DNA of 64,000 nt from Cyanobium sp. N.Huapi 1H5 (GCF_024345535.1 NZ_JAGQBH010000003.1:372001-436000); one strand, 5' to 3'. Shown: positions 34,182 to 44,194, counted from the stretch's first letter. The notes: a model not told the origin generated them from the sequence alone. Program-made: numbers and translations.

Positions 34182-35435
34182 GTGTCGGGTTGGCTGCTGA
34201 TCCTCGCGCTCCTGGTGCTCGGCGGAGTGCTCTCCACCCTGGGGGACCGGCTCGGCAGCCGTGTGGGCAAGGCGCGCCTCAGCCTGTTCAACCTGCGGCC
34301 CCGCAAGACCGCCGTGGTGATCACGGTGCTCACCGGCAGCCTGATCAGTGCCGTGTCACTGGGGCTGATGCTGCTGGTGAGCGAGCGCCTGCGGGTGGGG
34401 CTCTTCGAGCTCGACCAGATCCAGGACCGCCTGCGGGACAGCCGCGCCGCCCTGGAGCGCAACAAAGGTGAACTGACCCGCACCCGGGGCGAACTGGAGC
34501 GCAGCCGCCTCGACCTGATCACCGCCGAACGCCGCCGGGACCAGGCCCTGGCCAGCCAGCGCCGCGCCCGCGACCAGCTGCTGGCCGCCGAGCGCCGCGT
34601 CGACACCCTCCGCCGCGAGCTCCAGCCCCTGCAGGCCGAGCGCGCCAGGCTGGAGGCCGAGCGGGCCCGGCTCAGCCGGGAGGTGCAGGGCCGGGACGCC
34701 GAGATCCGCCGCACCGAGGCCGAACTGGCCAGCGTCCGCCGCCGCATCGCCGCCGGCGCCAAGGAGCTCAAGGACCTGGAGACCAACGTCATCGCCCTGC
34801 GCCGCGGCGATGTGGTGATCGCCAGTGGCCAACCCCTGGCCACCGCCAAGGTGCAGCTGCAGCGCCCCGACCAGGCCAAGCAGGTGATCGATGCCCTGCT
34901 GCAGGAGTCGAACCGGGCGGCGTTCCAGCTGCTGCTGCCCGGCCAGCCCCCCAACCGCCAGATCCTGCTGGTGCCCCGCAGCGACATCACCCGGCTGGAA
35001 TCGCTGCTCGCCACCCCCGGCACCTGGGTGGTCAGCATCCGCTCGGCCGCCAACGTGCTGCGGGGCGAGGCCCAGGTGCTGGCCTTCCCCGACCTGCGCC
35101 CCAACCGTCAGGTGGTCGAGCAGGGGGAGGTGCTCTCCCGCACCTCCCTGGAGCCCGACGTGCGCGATCCCGAAGCCGTCCGCAGCCGCCTCAACCTGCT
35201 GCTGGCCGCCGCCTTCGCCAAGGTCCAGCGCCAGGGCACCCTGGCCAACGGCCTCCAGTTCGATGCCGCCAGCATCAACGCCCTGGCCCGCGACCTCAGC
35301 GAGCGCCCCGCCGGCGTCACCGCCAACCTCGAGGCCGTGGCCACCCAGAACGCCGACACCCCCGACCCGATCACCGTGGAGCTGCGCTGGCCCCGCAAGG
35401 ACGGCGCCGGAGCCACCCGGCCGGGGCGGCCATGA
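34182..35435 (+). CDS. DUF3084 coiled-coil membrane protein
   Basis: The 417-residue protein has two N-terminal transmembrane helices (about 1-22 and 45-70), the PRKTAVVITVLTGSLISAVSLG motif, a long coiled coil (about 80-215 with heptads of Arg/Glu/Leu) and a globular C-terminal domain (about 250-390: LLVPRSDITRLESLL, VEQGEVLSRTSLEP). DUF3084 is nearly restricted to cyanobacteria and of unknown function; the layout suggests an envelope-linked structural protein. The start is the GTG at 34182. It follows ntcA by 75 bp and is followed 16 bp later by the RuvC-fold gene. Confidence 0.85.
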   Translation: MSGWLLILALLVLGGVLSTLGDRLGSRVGKARLSLFNLRPRKTAVVITVLTGSLISAVSLGLMLLVSERLRVGLFELDQIQDRLRDSRAALERNKGELTRTRGELERSRLDLITAERRRDQALASQRRARDQLLAAERRVDTLRRELQPLQAERARLEAERARLSREVQGRDAEIRRTEAELASVRRRIAAGAKELKDLETNVIALRRGDVVIASGQPLATAKVQLQRPDQAKQVIDALLQESNRAAFQLLLPGQPPNRQILLVPRSDITRLESLLATPGTWVVSIRSAANVLRGEAQVLAFPDLRPNRQVVEQGEVLSRTSLEPDVRDPEAVRSRLNLLLAAAFAKVQRQGTLANGLQFDAASINALARDLSERPAGVTANLEAVATQNADTPDPITVELRWPRKDGAGATRPGRP

Positions 35436-35451
35436 CGGTGGCGGTGCGGCC

Positions 35452-35874
35452 ATGACCAGCGGCCCTTTAGCGGGGCTCGATCCCGGCCGCAGCAAGTGCG
35501 GCCTGGTGCTCACCGATCCCGCCTGCCGCGAGATCCGTGAAGCCCTGGTGCTGCCCCCGGAGGCGGCCTGGGAGCGGCTGGAGCAGTGGCACCGCCACCA
35601 GGCCCTGGCGGCCGTGGTGATCGGCGACGGCACCGGCAGCGGCCCCTGGCAGCGGCGCCTGGAGCCCCTGCTGGCGGTGGAGCTGGTGGATGAGCGCGGC
35701 ACCACCCTGGCGGCGCGGCGCCGCTACTGGGAGCTGTTCCCTCCCCGGGGCTGGCGGCGGCTCCTGCCCCTGGGCCTGCGCCAGCCCCCCCGCGACTACG
35801 ACGACGTGGTGGCCCAGCTGCTGCTGGAGCGCCGGCTGGGGCGGGAGCTGCTCAGAACGACGCCCGCACCGTGA
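35452..35874 (+). CDS. RuvC-fold resolvase-like protein (YqgF-related)
   Basis: The 140-residue protein has the RNase H/RuvC start LAGLDPGRSKCGLVL with the catalytic aspartate, LAAVVIGDGTG in the second strand and LAVELVDERGTTLAARRRYWELFPP with a further acidic residue, then RDYDDVVAQLLLER with the last aspartates. This pattern resembles YqgF/RuvX and other small resolvases. It is 16 bp from the DUF3084 stop and probably in one transcript. A role in rRNA processing or Holliday junctions is inference. Confidence 0.75.
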   Translation: MTSGPLAGLDPGRSKCGLVLTDPACREIREALVLPPEAAWERLEQWHRHQALAAVVIGDGTGSGPWQRRLEPLLAVELVDERGTTLAARRRYWELFPPRGWRRLLPLGLRQPPRDYDDVVAQLLLERRLGRELLRTTPAP

Positions 35875-36109
35875 ACACGTAGTCGCCGCCCGGTTCGAGC
35901 TGGTAGTCGGCCTTGAGCAGGAAGCGCAGCAGGGCGTCCTGGATCAGGGCGCGCCCCAGGGACGGCTCCACCTGCAGCTCCCCCCGGTCGAAGGCCCAGC
36001 GGAAGCGCCACTGGAAGCCGCCGGCGCTGATCTCCCCCTCCAGCAGGCAGGGGCTGAAGCTCTGGCGCAGCACCCGCAGCTGCGCGGTGGTGGCGGGAAG
36101 GCGGCTCAC
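35852..36109 (-). CDS. DUF3146 family protein
   Basis: The 85-residue protein matches the cyanobacterial DUF3146 pattern: TAQLRVLRQSFSPCLLEGEI, GFQWRFRWAFDRGELQVEPSLGRALI and YQLEPGGDYVFTVRASF. No function is known. Last gene of the psbH-tatA-pth cluster, 18 bp after pth, and its stop overlaps the RuvC-fold gene by 23 bp in opposite direction. Confidence 0.85.
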   Translation of the reverse strand: MSRLPATTAQLRVLRQSFSPCLLEGEISAGGFQWRFRWAFDRGELQVEPSLGRALIQDALLRFLLKADYQLEPGGDYVFTVRASF

Positions 36110-36127
36110 GGGACGTTGTCGATGCTC

Positions 36128-36736
36128 TCAGGATGGCGGCGGATCGGCGCGAAAACTGTTCAACCGGTTGGCCGCCTTCTCCAGCCCCAGCCGCCGGATC
36201 AGGTCGATGCCCGCCTCCACCTCCTCCAGCACCGTCTCCAGCACCGGCCGGTCGGCGGCGGAGAACTTGCCCAGCACGTGCGACACCGTGCGTGCCCGGC
36301 GCTCCTCGGGCGTCTCGCCCGGCGCGCCGATGCCGATCCGCAGCCGCGCAAACGACTCACTCCCCAGGTGGGCGATCGTGCTGCGCAGGCCGTTATGCCC
36401 CCCGGCGCCGCCCACCGCCCGCACCCGCAGGCGCCCCAGGGGCAGGTCCATGTCGTCCACCAGCACGAGCATCTGGGCGGGCTCGAGCCGGAACCAGTCG
36501 AGGGCGGCGCGGATCGAGCGGCCGCTGTCGTTCATGAAGGTCTGGGGCATCAGCAGCCGCAGCCGCCTGTCCCCCTGGCCGACTTCGGCCAGCAGCCCGT
36601 GCAGGCGGCCCTGGTTGCGAAAACTGGCGCCGCCACTGCGGGCCAGCCGCTCCAGCACCATGAAGCCGACGTTGTGGCGGGTGTCGGCGTAGCGGGGGCC
36701 GGGATTGCCCAGGCCCACCAGCAGTTGCAGATCCAA
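36128..36736 (-). CDS. pth: Peptidyl-tRNA hydrolase
   Basis: The 202-residue protein has the Pth motifs LLVGLGNPGPRYADTRHNVGFM (catalytic histidine), LLMPQTFMNDSGRS and LVLVDDMDLPLGRLRVR plus GGAGGHNGLRS. It recycles peptidyl-tRNA released by stalled ribosomes. No ATG precedes the first strand; a TTG at 36736, 14 bp downstream of the tatA stop, with GAGGA 10 bp before it, is the best start. Frame and context support it. It lies between tatA and DUF3146. Confidence 0.95.
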   Translation of the reverse strand: MDLQLLVGLGNPGPRYADTRHNVGFMVLERLARSGGASFRNQGRLHGLLAEVGQGDRRLRLLMPQTFMNDSGRSIRAALDWFRLEPAQMLVLVDDMDLPLGRLRVRAVGGAGGHNGLRSTIAHLGSESFARLRIGIGAPGETPEERRARTVSHVLGKFSAADRPVLETVLEEVEAGIDLIRRLGLEKAANRLNSFRADPPPS

Positions 36737-36749
36737 CGGGTGGCCGTCC

Positions 36750-37070
36750 TCAGCTGGCGGGGCCGTTGGAGGGTGCGGCGCTCTCCTCGACCACCACCGC
36801 CGGCGTTGCCGGGTCGGCAGCGGGCGTGATCGCGGCGGGTTCGGCCGCAGGCGGCACGGCGGCGGGGGGGCCGGAGATGTCGATCGGCTGCTCAGTCGTT
36901 CCCACGGCCGTGCGGAACTCCTTCTCGAACTCCTGCGAGGCCGACTGGAAGCCGCGCAGGGTGCGCCCCAGGGTCTTGCCGAGCTCGGGCAGCCGCTTGG
37001 GTCCAAAGACCAGCAGCCCGATGGCGGCGATCACCGCCATCTCGGGCAGACCGATGCCGAAGATGTTCAT
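36750..37070 (-). CDS. tatA: Sec-independent translocase component TatA/TatB
   Basis: The 106-residue protein has the N-terminal membrane helix and amphipathic helix MNIFGIGLPEMAVIAAIGLLVFGPKRLPELGKTLGRTLRGF with the FGP hinge, and then an acidic, proline/alanine-rich tail of about 50 residues. It is the twin-arginine export pore subunit in thylakoid and plasma membrane. It is downstream of psbH and upstream of pth, the usual picocyanobacterial neighbourhood. Confidence 0.95.
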   Translation of the reverse strand: MNIFGIGLPEMAVIAAIGLLVFGPKRLPELGKTLGRTLRGFQSASQEFEKEFRTAVGTTEQPIDISGPPAAVPPAAEPAAITPAADPATPAVVVEESAAPSNGPAS

Positions 37071-37089
37071 GGACAGGGGGCGAGAGGAA

Positions 37090-37290
37090 TCAGCCGACGC
37101 CGTTCCAGTTGACGTTGATGCCCTCGAGCAGCAGGGACTTGTTGTACAGCTGCAGGATCACCAGCAGGAACACCAGGAAGAGGAGCATGAACACGCCCAT
37201 CACGGGGGTGGTACCCCAGCCGGGCACCACCTTTCCGTACTCGGAATTCAGGGGGCGCAGCAGGTTTCCCAGACGGGTGCGTTGGGCCAT
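37090..37290 (-). CDS. psbH: Photosystem II protein PsbH
   Basis: The 66-residue protein reads [20 protein letters not shown]... with a single transmembrane helix ([19 protein letters not shown]) and the conserved LLEGINVNW end. PsbH is a small intrinsic PSII subunit needed for repair and for CP47 assembly. Divergent from psbN with 149 bp between the two starts. First gene of the psbH-tatA-pth-DUF3146 unit. Confidence 0.97.
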   Translation of the reverse strand: MAQRTRLGNLLRPLNSEYGKVVPGWGTTPVMGVFMLLFLVFLLVILQLYNKSLLLEGINVNWNGVG

Positions 37291-37439
37291 GGCAGCTCGG
37301 ACCTCTCGGGCACGGGATCGCGGTGCTTACTGTAAGGGTCTTGCCGGCCGCACCGAGATGGGCTGTCGAGAGTTGTGACGGAAGCGCGAGGCCCGAAGCC
37401 TCGCCACCCCGCGCCCCCTGCCCCGCCTGAGAGCCCTCC

Positions 37440-37589
37440 ATGGATCCCGCCGCCAGCACCTCCCCCGCCCTCTCCGTGGCCCTCGCGGTGCTAGCCGTGC
37501 TGCTGGCCCTCACCGGTTTCGGGGTCTACACCGCCTTCGGTCCGCCCTCCAAGGGCCTCACCGATCCCTTCGACGATCACGACGACTGA
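37440..37589 (+). CDS. psbN: Photosystem II assembly protein PsbN
   Basis: A 49-residue protein too short for most gene finders: [20 protein letters not shown]..., one transmembrane helix (about 12-32) and the diagnostic end [17 protein letters not shown] plus DPFDDH. PsbN is not a PSII subunit but is needed for assembly of the reaction centre. The start codon is at 37440 and the stop overlaps the converging GH38 gene by 13 bp. Confidence 0.95.
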   Translation: MDPAASTSPALSVALAVLAVLLALTGFGVYTAFGPPSKGLTDPFDDHDD

Positions 37590-40500
37590 GCCGCCGCGCT
37601 CCCCGCCGGCACGCGCTCCAGCCGCCAGTGACCCAGCTGCCACGGTCCCAGGGCCAGCGGTTTGGTCGCCTGGGAGTGAGCATCCTCCTGGCCGGCCGCC
37701 TGGGGCTGGCCCAGGGCATCGCAGCGGCCCAGCACGTTCCAGTCCGGGCCGGCTGAGAAGCGCCTCCGGCAGGGCCCCAGGTTCTGGACGCTGAGCAGCA
37801 CTGAGCCCGCTTCTGCCGCGCCGTCTGGTTCCGTGCCGTCCTCCGCCGGCAGGGGCCGCAGGGCCACCAATTGGAGGTCCTCGCCGAGGGACGGGAACAG
37901 CGTTTCGGCCAGCTCCCCAGCCTCGGCGCCCGCGCCGGCGGCCGCTGCCATCGGCCGGCACCAGAGCGGCTCCCGCAGCCGGGTGGCCTGCTGGGGCGCG
38001 GCGGCCGCCCGCCAGCCGCCGGGGCAGGGCAGCAGGGCCAGCCGCTGCCGCTGCCAGCCGTTGTCGGCGCCGGGATCGGGCCAGGTGGGGGCACGCAGCA
38101 GCGACACCCCCAGGCGCTCCGCCGTCGCCGACACCCCCTGGGGGCCATCCAGCAGCACCGCCAGCCCATCGCCGCGGCCGGGGCCCACCGCGGCCATCCA
38201 GCTGACGGCGCTCACCTCCCAGCGGGCCCGCTCCCGGGCGGTGCGGGCCGTGGCCGGCCGCTCGATCACGCCGCCGGCGGTGTCGGCCGCCCAGCGGCAG
38301 GCCGGATCGGCCAGGGGAATCTCGAGCCGCAGCAGCTCATGGCGCTGCCGCCACTGGGTGCCCAGCACCAGCTCCAGCCAGGGACTGCCCGCCAGCAGGC
38401 GGCCGTCGAGGCGCACCGGGCTCTCGCCGCAGCGGCCGCGCCAGACGAACCGGGCGCAGAGCGGCCCCGTCTCCAGCCACTGGGGCACCCCTTCCCAGGT
38501 CCAGGCCAGCGGGTGCTCGCGGTAGTCGGCGGCCAGATCCCAGGCATCCCAGAACTCGCCCCGGTCGCGCCAGCGGCACCAGGCCAGCGGCCCCGCCAGC
38601 TGGGGCCGGCCGTTTCCATCGAAGAGCTGCTCCACCCCCGCCGGGCCGACCAGCGCCGACACCAGCCCATTGCCCAGCCGCCAGCGCTCCGGCCCCCCGC
38701 CGGCGACCCGCTCCAGGCGCACCGCCGCCGCCACGGGCGCAGCCGCTGCATCGCCGCCGCTGCCGGCGGACGCCGGTTGCCGCCGCAGGCGCCGCACCCC
38801 GACCCCGTCGAGGTCGGGGATCTGCAGCCACTGGCCGCCCCCGGGGGCCGGCTGGCCCGCCAGCCGCCGCTCGCCGTCCGCCGCCGCCAGCCACCAGTCG
38901 CCGGCCGGCAGCCGCAGGGTGCGGGGCTGGACCGGCAGCGGCTGGAGCTGCACGACGCACCAGGACTCAGCGACCGTCCCGGCCGTGGCGGCGCCGGTCG
39001 CCGCGGCCGCCAGCCCCAGCCGCAGGGTCCGGTCGCGGCGGCGGGCGGCCCGACGCCGGGCGCCCCGCCACTGGGGCTCGGCCTGCTCGAACACCTCGGG
39101 GATCGCGGTGCCCGGGAGGATGTCGTGGAACTGCTGGAACAGCAGGGTGCGCCAGTCGTCGGTGGCGGCCGGCGCCGGCCTGCCGAAGAGTGCCGCGGCC
39201 AGATCCGCCTCCCGCAGCAGCCGCTCCAGGGTGCGGTTGTGGCGCTTCTGGTCCGGCCGGCTGGTGGGGCAGCCGCGGTGCAGCTCCAGGTAGAGCTCAT
39301 CGCGCCACACCGGCAGCTGCGCCGCCAGGGACTCCAGCGGCTCCAGGTAGGCGCGCAGGGTGCCGTGGTGCTGGCCGGCGGCCACGGGCTGGTCCTGCCA
39401 GAGCGCCAGCTGCTCCAGCATCTCGGCGGTCGGCCCGCCGCCGTGGTCGCCGACCCCGGGCAGCCAGAGGGCATCGGCGCAGCCGCTGGCCTGCTGCCAC
39501 TGCAGCCGGTAGCGCTCCATCGCCACCGGATCACCGTCGGTGCCGATCGGCGCCGTCATCAGGGCCAGCACCTCGGCCCCGCAGCGGCTGCGCCAGCGGA
39601 ACAGCCGGTGGGGGAAGGGGTTGGTGGCGTTCCAGGCCAGCTTGTGGGTGCAGAACCAGCGCACGCCGGTGGCGGCCGCCAGCGCCGGCAAACCGGCGGC
39701 GAAGCCGAAGCTGTCCGGCAGCCAGGCCAGCCGGTGGCTCCACTCCGGGAAGGTGCGCAGGCTGTAGGCCTGGCCCTCCTGGAACTGGCGCAGCAGCGAG
39801 GTGGTGGAGAGCAGCACGCAGTCGCTCTCCACCCACGGACCGTTGAGGGGCTCGAAGCGGCCCGCCCCCATGGCCCGGCGGACCCGCTCGAACAGGGCCG
39901 GCCGGTGGCGCTCCAGCCAGGCATAGAGCGCCGGGGTGGAATGGCCGAAGTGGAGTGCCTCGAAGCGCTCCATCAGATCGAGGGCGGAGGCGAAGGTGCG
40001 CTCCGCCGCCTGCCAGGTGTCGGCCACCGGCCACAGCCAGGCCAGATCGAGGTGGGCGTGGCCCAGCACCTGAATCACCCCCTCCCCCGGCGCCCCGTCG
40101 TGCCGGTGCTCGCGGCGCAGCTGCCGCAGTTCGTCGGCGGTGGCCGCCAGCAGGCCCAGGGGATCGGCCGGATCCAGGGGCTCCAGCTCGATGCGGCTGC
40201 TGATCAGGGCGCCGTCGTCGTGAAGGGGGCTGCGCAGCCGCAGCTCCAGGTCCAGCACCTCCCCCCGCCACCAGCGCTCGGGCAGGGGCCAGCGGCAGGC
40301 GGTGTCGAACAGATCGCCGCTGTGGATGCGTGCGCCATCCACCCAGAGCTCGGCGCTGTCGGCCCACCAGCGCAGCGCCAGCCGCGCCCGGGCGCCCTTC
40401 GCCAGGGGGACCCAGGCCTCCGGGCACGGGCAGGCCAGGCGCAGACGGCACCACTGGCCGCCCCGCGGCCAGATGATCAGGCCCCGGGCCGCCCAGTCGG

Positions 40501-40600
40501 GACGATGGCGGCGGCCCCAGTCCCCCTCCAGCGCCGGACCGCTTCCGCCCCCTGGCTGGACGGCCTGCCAGAGGGGTTGGAGATCCAGGGGCCGGGGCAT
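37577..40600 (-). CDS. Glycoside hydrolase family 38 alpha-mannosidase
   Basis: The 1007-residue protein has a beta-rich N-terminus (about 30-145), then the GH38 catalytic barrel: H181-A-H183-x-D185 in [11 protein letters not shown] (zinc ligands), GPWVESD ending in D260 (nucleophile candidate), [24 protein letters not shown], and [15 protein letters not shown]. Then come the beta-sandwich domains. It removes alpha-linked mannose from glycans or mannosyl-glycerates. There is no signal peptide, so it is cytoplasmic. It sits between psbN and psbI, an unusual place. A LacI-type palindrome lies 14 bp upstream of its start. Confidence 0.9.
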   Translation of the reverse strand: MPRPLDLQPLWQAVQPGGGSGPALEGDWGRRHRPDWAARGLIIWPRGGQWCRLRLACPCPEAWVPLAKGARARLALRWWADSAELWVDGARIHSGDLFDTACRWPLPERWWRGEVLDLELRLRSPLHDDGALISSRIELEPLDPADPLGLLAATADELRQLRREHRHDGAPGEGVIQVLGHAHLDLAWLWPVADTWQAAERTFASALDLMERFEALHFGHSTPALYAWLERHRPALFERVRRAMGAGRFEPLNGPWVESDCVLLSTTSLLRQFQEGQAYSLRTFPEWSHRLAWLPDSFGFAAGLPALAAATGVRWFCTHKLAWNATNPFPHRLFRWRSRCGAEVLALMTAPIGTDGDPVAMERYRLQWQQASGCADALWLPGVGDHGGGPTAEMLEQLALWQDQPVAAGQHHGTLRAYLEPLESLAAQLPVWRDELYLELHRGCPTSRPDQKRHNRTLERLLREADLAAALFGRPAPAATDDWRTLLFQQFHDILPGTAIPEVFEQAEPQWRGARRRAARRRDRTLRLGLAAAATGAATAGTVAESWCVVQLQPLPVQPRTLRLPAGDWWLAAADGERRLAGQPAPGGGQWLQIPDLDGVGVRRLRRQPASAGSGGDAAAAPVAAAVRLERVAGGGPERWRLGNGLVSALVGPAGVEQLFDGNGRPQLAGPLAWCRWRDRGEFWDAWDLAADYREHPLAWTWEGVPQWLETGPLCARFVWRGRCGESPVRLDGRLLAGSPWLELVLGTQWRQRHELLRLEIPLADPACRWAADTAGGVIERPATARTARERARWEVSAVSWMAAVGPGRGDGLAVLLDGPQGVSATAERLGVSLLRAPTWPDPGADNGWQRQRLALLPCPGGWRAAAAPQQATRLREPLWCRPMAAAAGAGAEAGELAETLFPSLGEDLQLVALRPLPAEDGTEPDGAAEAGSVLLSVQNLGPCRRRFSAGPDWNVLGRCDALGQPQAAGQEDAHSQATKPLALGPWQLGHWRLERVPAGSAAAQSS

Positions 40601-40613
40601 GGGGAACGTGACC

Positions 40614-40623
40614 GAAACGTTTC
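40614..40623. promoter_or_regulatory. LacI-type palindromic operator candidate (GAAACGTTTC)
   Basis: A 10-bp perfect palindrome with central CG, typical of LacI/GalR-family operators, 14 to 23 bp upstream of the GH38 start codon, where a repressor would block initiation. No LacI-type regulator gene is seen in the window. The motif is short, so chance cannot be excluded. Confidence 0.4.
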
Positions 40624-40762
40624 AATCGGAGCCGGTTGCCCCCGCCAAACGGCATCGGACAGCCTGGATGGCCAACCACCACCCATAAGATGATGCGGCT
40701 GCCGAGGGGTCATCGAGACCCGTACCGGCGCCTGTCACTCCCTGTCACCCGCCGGACAGACC

Positions 40763-40882
40763 ATGCTCGCTCTCAAGATCTCGGTTTACTCCGTCGTCTT
40801 CTTCTTCATCGGGATCTTCGTCTTCGGCTTCCTGGCCAGCGATCCCACCCGCTCCCCCAGCCGCAAGGACCTGGAGGACTGA
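40763..40882 (+). CDS. psbI: Photosystem II reaction-centre protein PsbI
   Basis: The 39-residue protein reads [20 protein letters not shown]..., one transmembrane helix and the conserved tail [18 protein letters not shown]. PsbI binds near D1/D2 and helps dimer stability. Short genes such as this are missed by size cut-offs. It is upstream of the DUF3769 gene on the same strand. Confidence 0.97.
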   Translation: MLALKISVYSVVFFFIGIFVFGFLASDPTRSPSRKDLED

Positions 40883-40996
40883 CCCCTTCGGCGGCGGCCC
40901 CGCCCGCCACCCGTCCGGACAACCGGACCGCCGCGGGGGCCGCCCCCGAACTCCCATGGCAGGATCGGCCGCGTTCTCGCTGACCATCCGCTGCCT

Positions 40997-43900
40997 GTGG
41001 TGCTCCATCCCCGCTCGGGACGTCGCCAGGCCCCTGAAGGCCTGACCCCTGGGCTGGGCCTGTGGCTGGCGATGTCCGGTGTGCTGGCGATGACCGCCAC
41101 ACCGGCCCAGGCACGGCCGGAGATGCCCTCCAGGCTTCAGGTCGCCCAGGCGCAGCCCGCCGCGGCGCCGGCAGCCACCCCCGGCACCCCCTCCACCCCC
41201 GATCCCTTCGACGACGAGCCCCAGCCCGCGACGCCCGCCGGGGCCCAGGCAGGAGCCGAGCCCTCAGCGGAGCCAGCGCCCTCCGTTCAGCCCCCGGCTC
41301 CCCGTCGCCGCCCCCTGGCGGTCACCCCCCAGCCCGCGCTGGAACCGACCCCGGCTGACCCCGCCGCCGCCCCGACGGCGCCGGTGGCCGGTCTCGACGC
41401 CGCCCCGGCGGGTGACGCCATGCCCCTGGAGCTGGAGCTGACCGCCAACCAGCAGGGCTACGACGGCCAGCTGCAGCGCTTCGTGGCCAGCGGCAGCGTC
41501 ATGGCCCGCCTGGCCGGTGGCCGGCTGCTGGCCGACCGGCTGGAGTTCGAGGCCAGCACCCGCACCATCTATGCGGTGGGCAACGTGCGCTTCCAGCGCG
41601 GCCAGCAGTATCTGCAGGGCAGCCGCCTCCGCTACGCCCTGCTGGAGGGGGTGGGGGAGATCGACGACGTCTACGGCGTCATCGACCTCGACAGCACCAA
41701 GGAGGACTTCGACCTTGAGCAGGAGGCCTCCCAGCCCCTGCCGCCGCCGGAGCCGATCAGCTGCACGCCCACCTATCCGGCCGTGCCCCAGTGGCAGCCC
41801 TACCCCTGGGCCGTCACCACCTGGGCCGGCCAGATGTACGCCGGTGAATTCGGCGACACCTTCACCTTCAGCGGCCGCTTCCGCCCCGAATACCTGGGCG
41901 GCATCGGCCTGCAGCGCCGCCTGATCCAGGCCGGGCCCCTGTCCCTGGAGTTCGACGCCAACCTGATGGGGCACCGGGCCAGTGCCCAGCCGGGGGGCGG
42001 CTTCAACCAGGCCGTCCCCTTTTCCGACACCCCCGCCCAGAACTTCGGTGAGTTCACCGGCGGCATCGGTCTGCGCCTGTGGCTGCGGCCCTGGCTCAAC
42101 GTCTTCTTCGTGGAGGGCCTGAGCGTCCTCACCGCCAAGAGCAACTACGAGCAGACCTTCCGCCAGAACTCGGCGCGCCTGCTCAACTACCTGGCCTTCG
42201 AGGTGGAGGCACTGGTCACCCCCCGCTGGTCGGCCGTCGGCCGCATCCACCACCGCTCCGGGGCCTACGGCACCTTCAGCGGCGTCAGCGAAGGCAGCAA
42301 CGCCTATCTGGTGGGCCTGCGCTACCGCTTCGGCAGCGACAAGCCCGCCAGCCAGCCGATGCCGGTGCCCCCCGCCCAGGGCTGCCCGGACGCCCCGCCC
42401 CTGGCCAGCGAGCAGCCCGATGGGCTGGCCCAGCAGCTTGAGCAGGTGACGATGGGGCCGGGCTGGACCGGCACCAGCGGCCAGCCGGCCCCGGCGCCAG
42501 CCGCCAAGCCCACCGAAGACAAGGGCGGCGTGTGGCGCAACGCCCGGCATCAGGAGCGGCTGCGCCGCGAGGCCATCGCCCGGATCCCCCAGCGGGTCGA
42601 GAACGTCACCTTCGAGCGCAGCCTCAAGGCGGAACGGCGCTTCGGCTTCCCGCGCGAGTTCACCACGCCGGAAGTGGCCAACGACTTCGGCACCACCCGG
42701 CCCGAGCAGCTCAAGGACCAGACCACCGAAGGCAACCAGGAGCTGATCAAGGGCACCGTGAGCCGCTGGCGCATCCAGGCCCGGCGCCTCAAGATCACCC
42801 CCAACACCCTCTCGGGCGATCGGGTGGGCTTCACCAACGACCCGTTCACGCCGGCCCAGTCGTGGATGGATTCGGAGAAGGTCGTCATCACCCTGCTGCC
42901 CAACGGCGACACCCTGGTGAAGGCCCGCCGCAACACGCTGCGCCTGGAGGATCGCCTGCCGATCCGGGTGGCGCGCCAGCGCCGCATCCAGAAGCAGGAC
43001 GAGGTGAGCAATCCCCTGGTGATCGGCAACGACCGGGAGGACCGGGACGGCTTCTTCCTCGGCTACAACATCCCGGTCAAGATCGGCGAGAAGGGGCTCC
43101 TCAACCTGCAGCCGCAGGTGATGGTCCAGCGCCTCTACACCGGCAACACCGACGCCTACCCCCTGCCCGGCTCGCCCGCGGGCTCCACCAACATCGTCGA
43201 GCAGCCGGCCAAGACCGGCGACTACTTCGGCTTCGATGCCCGTCTCACCGGGCCGGTGCTGGGCTTCAACGCCGATGCCCGCCTCTCCGTCTCCACCTTC
43301 AATCCCGACAACTTCGCCAACGGCACCCGCAGCTTCGGCGACCTCTCCCGGCTGGTGAAGGTGCCCGTGCTGGGCTTCAGCACCTTCCGCCTGTTCGGCG
43401 CCTACCGCTTCCGCACCTGGAACGGCTCCCTCGGCGAGCAGGACGTCTATTCCGCCTACGGCGTCTCTCTGGAGCAGCAGGGAAGCCTGCCCAGCTGGGG
43501 CAAGTTGAGCCGCAGCTACTACTGGCGCATGGGGGTGGGCAACTTCCAGGCCAACCCCACCACCGGCACCGGTCTGCTTGATGTGTGGCGCGCCAACGCC
43601 ATCGGCTCCTTCAACTTCTCCTACCCGATCTGGACCGGCAAGCCCACCACCAGTCCGCCGGTGGTCTCCCTGGCCAATTCACCGGTGCCGATCGTTCCGG
43701 GGCTGCGCTTCAACGCCAACCTGCTCGGGGTGGCGGCCTACTTCAGCGATGGCACCAACCAGAACACGATCGGTCTCTCCGGGGGACCCACCCTCACCCT
43801 GGGACGCTTCGAGAAGCCCTTCCTCGACTACACCCAGCTCACCGTCACCGGCGGCATCACCCTGCGCCAGGGCCAGAGCCCGCTGAACTTCGACCGGGCC

Positions 43901-44194
43901 GTCGACCTGGGCACGGTCGGCATCGGCCTCTCCCAGCAGATCATTGGGCCGCTCGTCTTCAGCGGCGGCATCGGCTTCAACGTCGATCCCAGTTCCGGGT
44001 TCTACGGCGATGTCACCGGCTCCTACCTGGAGCTGCGCTGGCAGCGGCGCTCCTACGAGATCGGCGTCTACTACAGCCCCTACGACGGGCTGGGCGGCAT
44101 CCGCGTGCGGCTCAACGACTTCAACTTCAAGGGGCCGGGGACGCCCTTCATCCCCTACCACCCCACCCAGGGGGCCCTGCAGCGCCCCTTCTAG
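40997..44194 (+). CDS. DUF3769 LptD-like outer-membrane protein
   Basis: The 1065-residue protein has a signal-like N-terminus (GLGLWLAMSGVLAMTATPAQA, about 19-40), an Ala/Pro-rich stretch (about 45-135), an OstA/LptA-like N-terminal domain (LELELTANQQGYDGQLQRFVASG, then RLLADRLEFEASTRTIYAVGNV) and a long C-terminal region of amphipathic strands ending in a typical barrel closure (GIRVRLNDFNFKGPG). This is the cyanobacterial form of LptD, the lipopolysaccharide assembly porin. The start is the GTG at 40997. The family is cyanobacterial; the LPS role is inference from homology. It converges with leuD. Confidence 0.85.
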   Translation: MVLHPRSGRRQAPEGLTPGLGLWLAMSGVLAMTATPAQARPEMPSRLQVAQAQPAAAPAATPGTPSTPDPFDDEPQPATPAGAQAGAEPSAEPAPSVQPPAPRRRPLAVTPQPALEPTPADPAAAPTAPVAGLDAAPAGDAMPLELELTANQQGYDGQLQRFVASGSVMARLAGGRLLADRLEFEASTRTIYAVGNVRFQRGQQYLQGSRLRYALLEGVGEIDDVYGVIDLDSTKEDFDLEQEASQPLPPPEPISCTPTYPAVPQWQPYPWAVTTWAGQMYAGEFGDTFTFSGRFRPEYLGGIGLQRRLIQAGPLSLEFDANLMGHRASAQPGGGFNQAVPFSDTPAQNFGEFTGGIGLRLWLRPWLNVFFVEGLSVLTAKSNYEQTFRQNSARLLNYLAFEVEALVTPRWSAVGRIHHRSGAYGTFSGVSEGSNAYLVGLRYRFGSDKPASQPMPVPPAQGCPDAPPLASEQPDGLAQQLEQVTMGPGWTGTSGQPAPAPAAKPTEDKGGVWRNARHQERLRREAIARIPQRVENVTFERSLKAERRFGFPREFTTPEVANDFGTTRPEQLKDQTTEGNQELIKGTVSRWRIQARRLKITPNTLSGDRVGFTNDPFTPAQSWMDSEKVVITLLPNGDTLVKARRNTLRLEDRLPIRVARQRRIQKQDEVSNPLVIGNDREDRDGFFLGYNIPVKIGEKGLLNLQPQVMVQRLYTGNTDAYPLPGSPAGSTNIVEQPAKTGDYFGFDARLTGPVLGFNADARLSVSTFNPDNFANGTRSFGDLSRLVKVPVLGFSTFRLFGAYRFRTWNGSLGEQDVYSAYGVSLEQQGSLPSWGKLSRSYYWRMGVGNFQANPTTGTGLLDVWRANAIGSFNFSYPIWTGKPTTSPPVVSLANSPVPIVPGLRFNANLLGVAAYFSDGTNQNTIGLSGGPTLTLGRFEKPFLDYTQLTVTGGITLRQGQSPLNFDRAVDLGTVGIGLSQQIIGPLVFSGGIGFNVDPSSGFYGDVTGSYLELRWQRRSYEIGVYYSPYDGLGGIRVRLNDFNFKGPGTPFIPYHPTQGALQRPF

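Noticed and set aside
36737-37006. A much longer Pth start inside tatA
   Set aside because: The extra residues are a shadow of tatA; the TTG at 36736 has a ribosome-binding site and gives the normal length.
37871-40693. A 940-codon open frame antisense to the GH38 gene
   Set aside because: GC skew at third codon positions of the true gene creates it; composition is Gly/Ala/Gln/Arg-rich with no domain.
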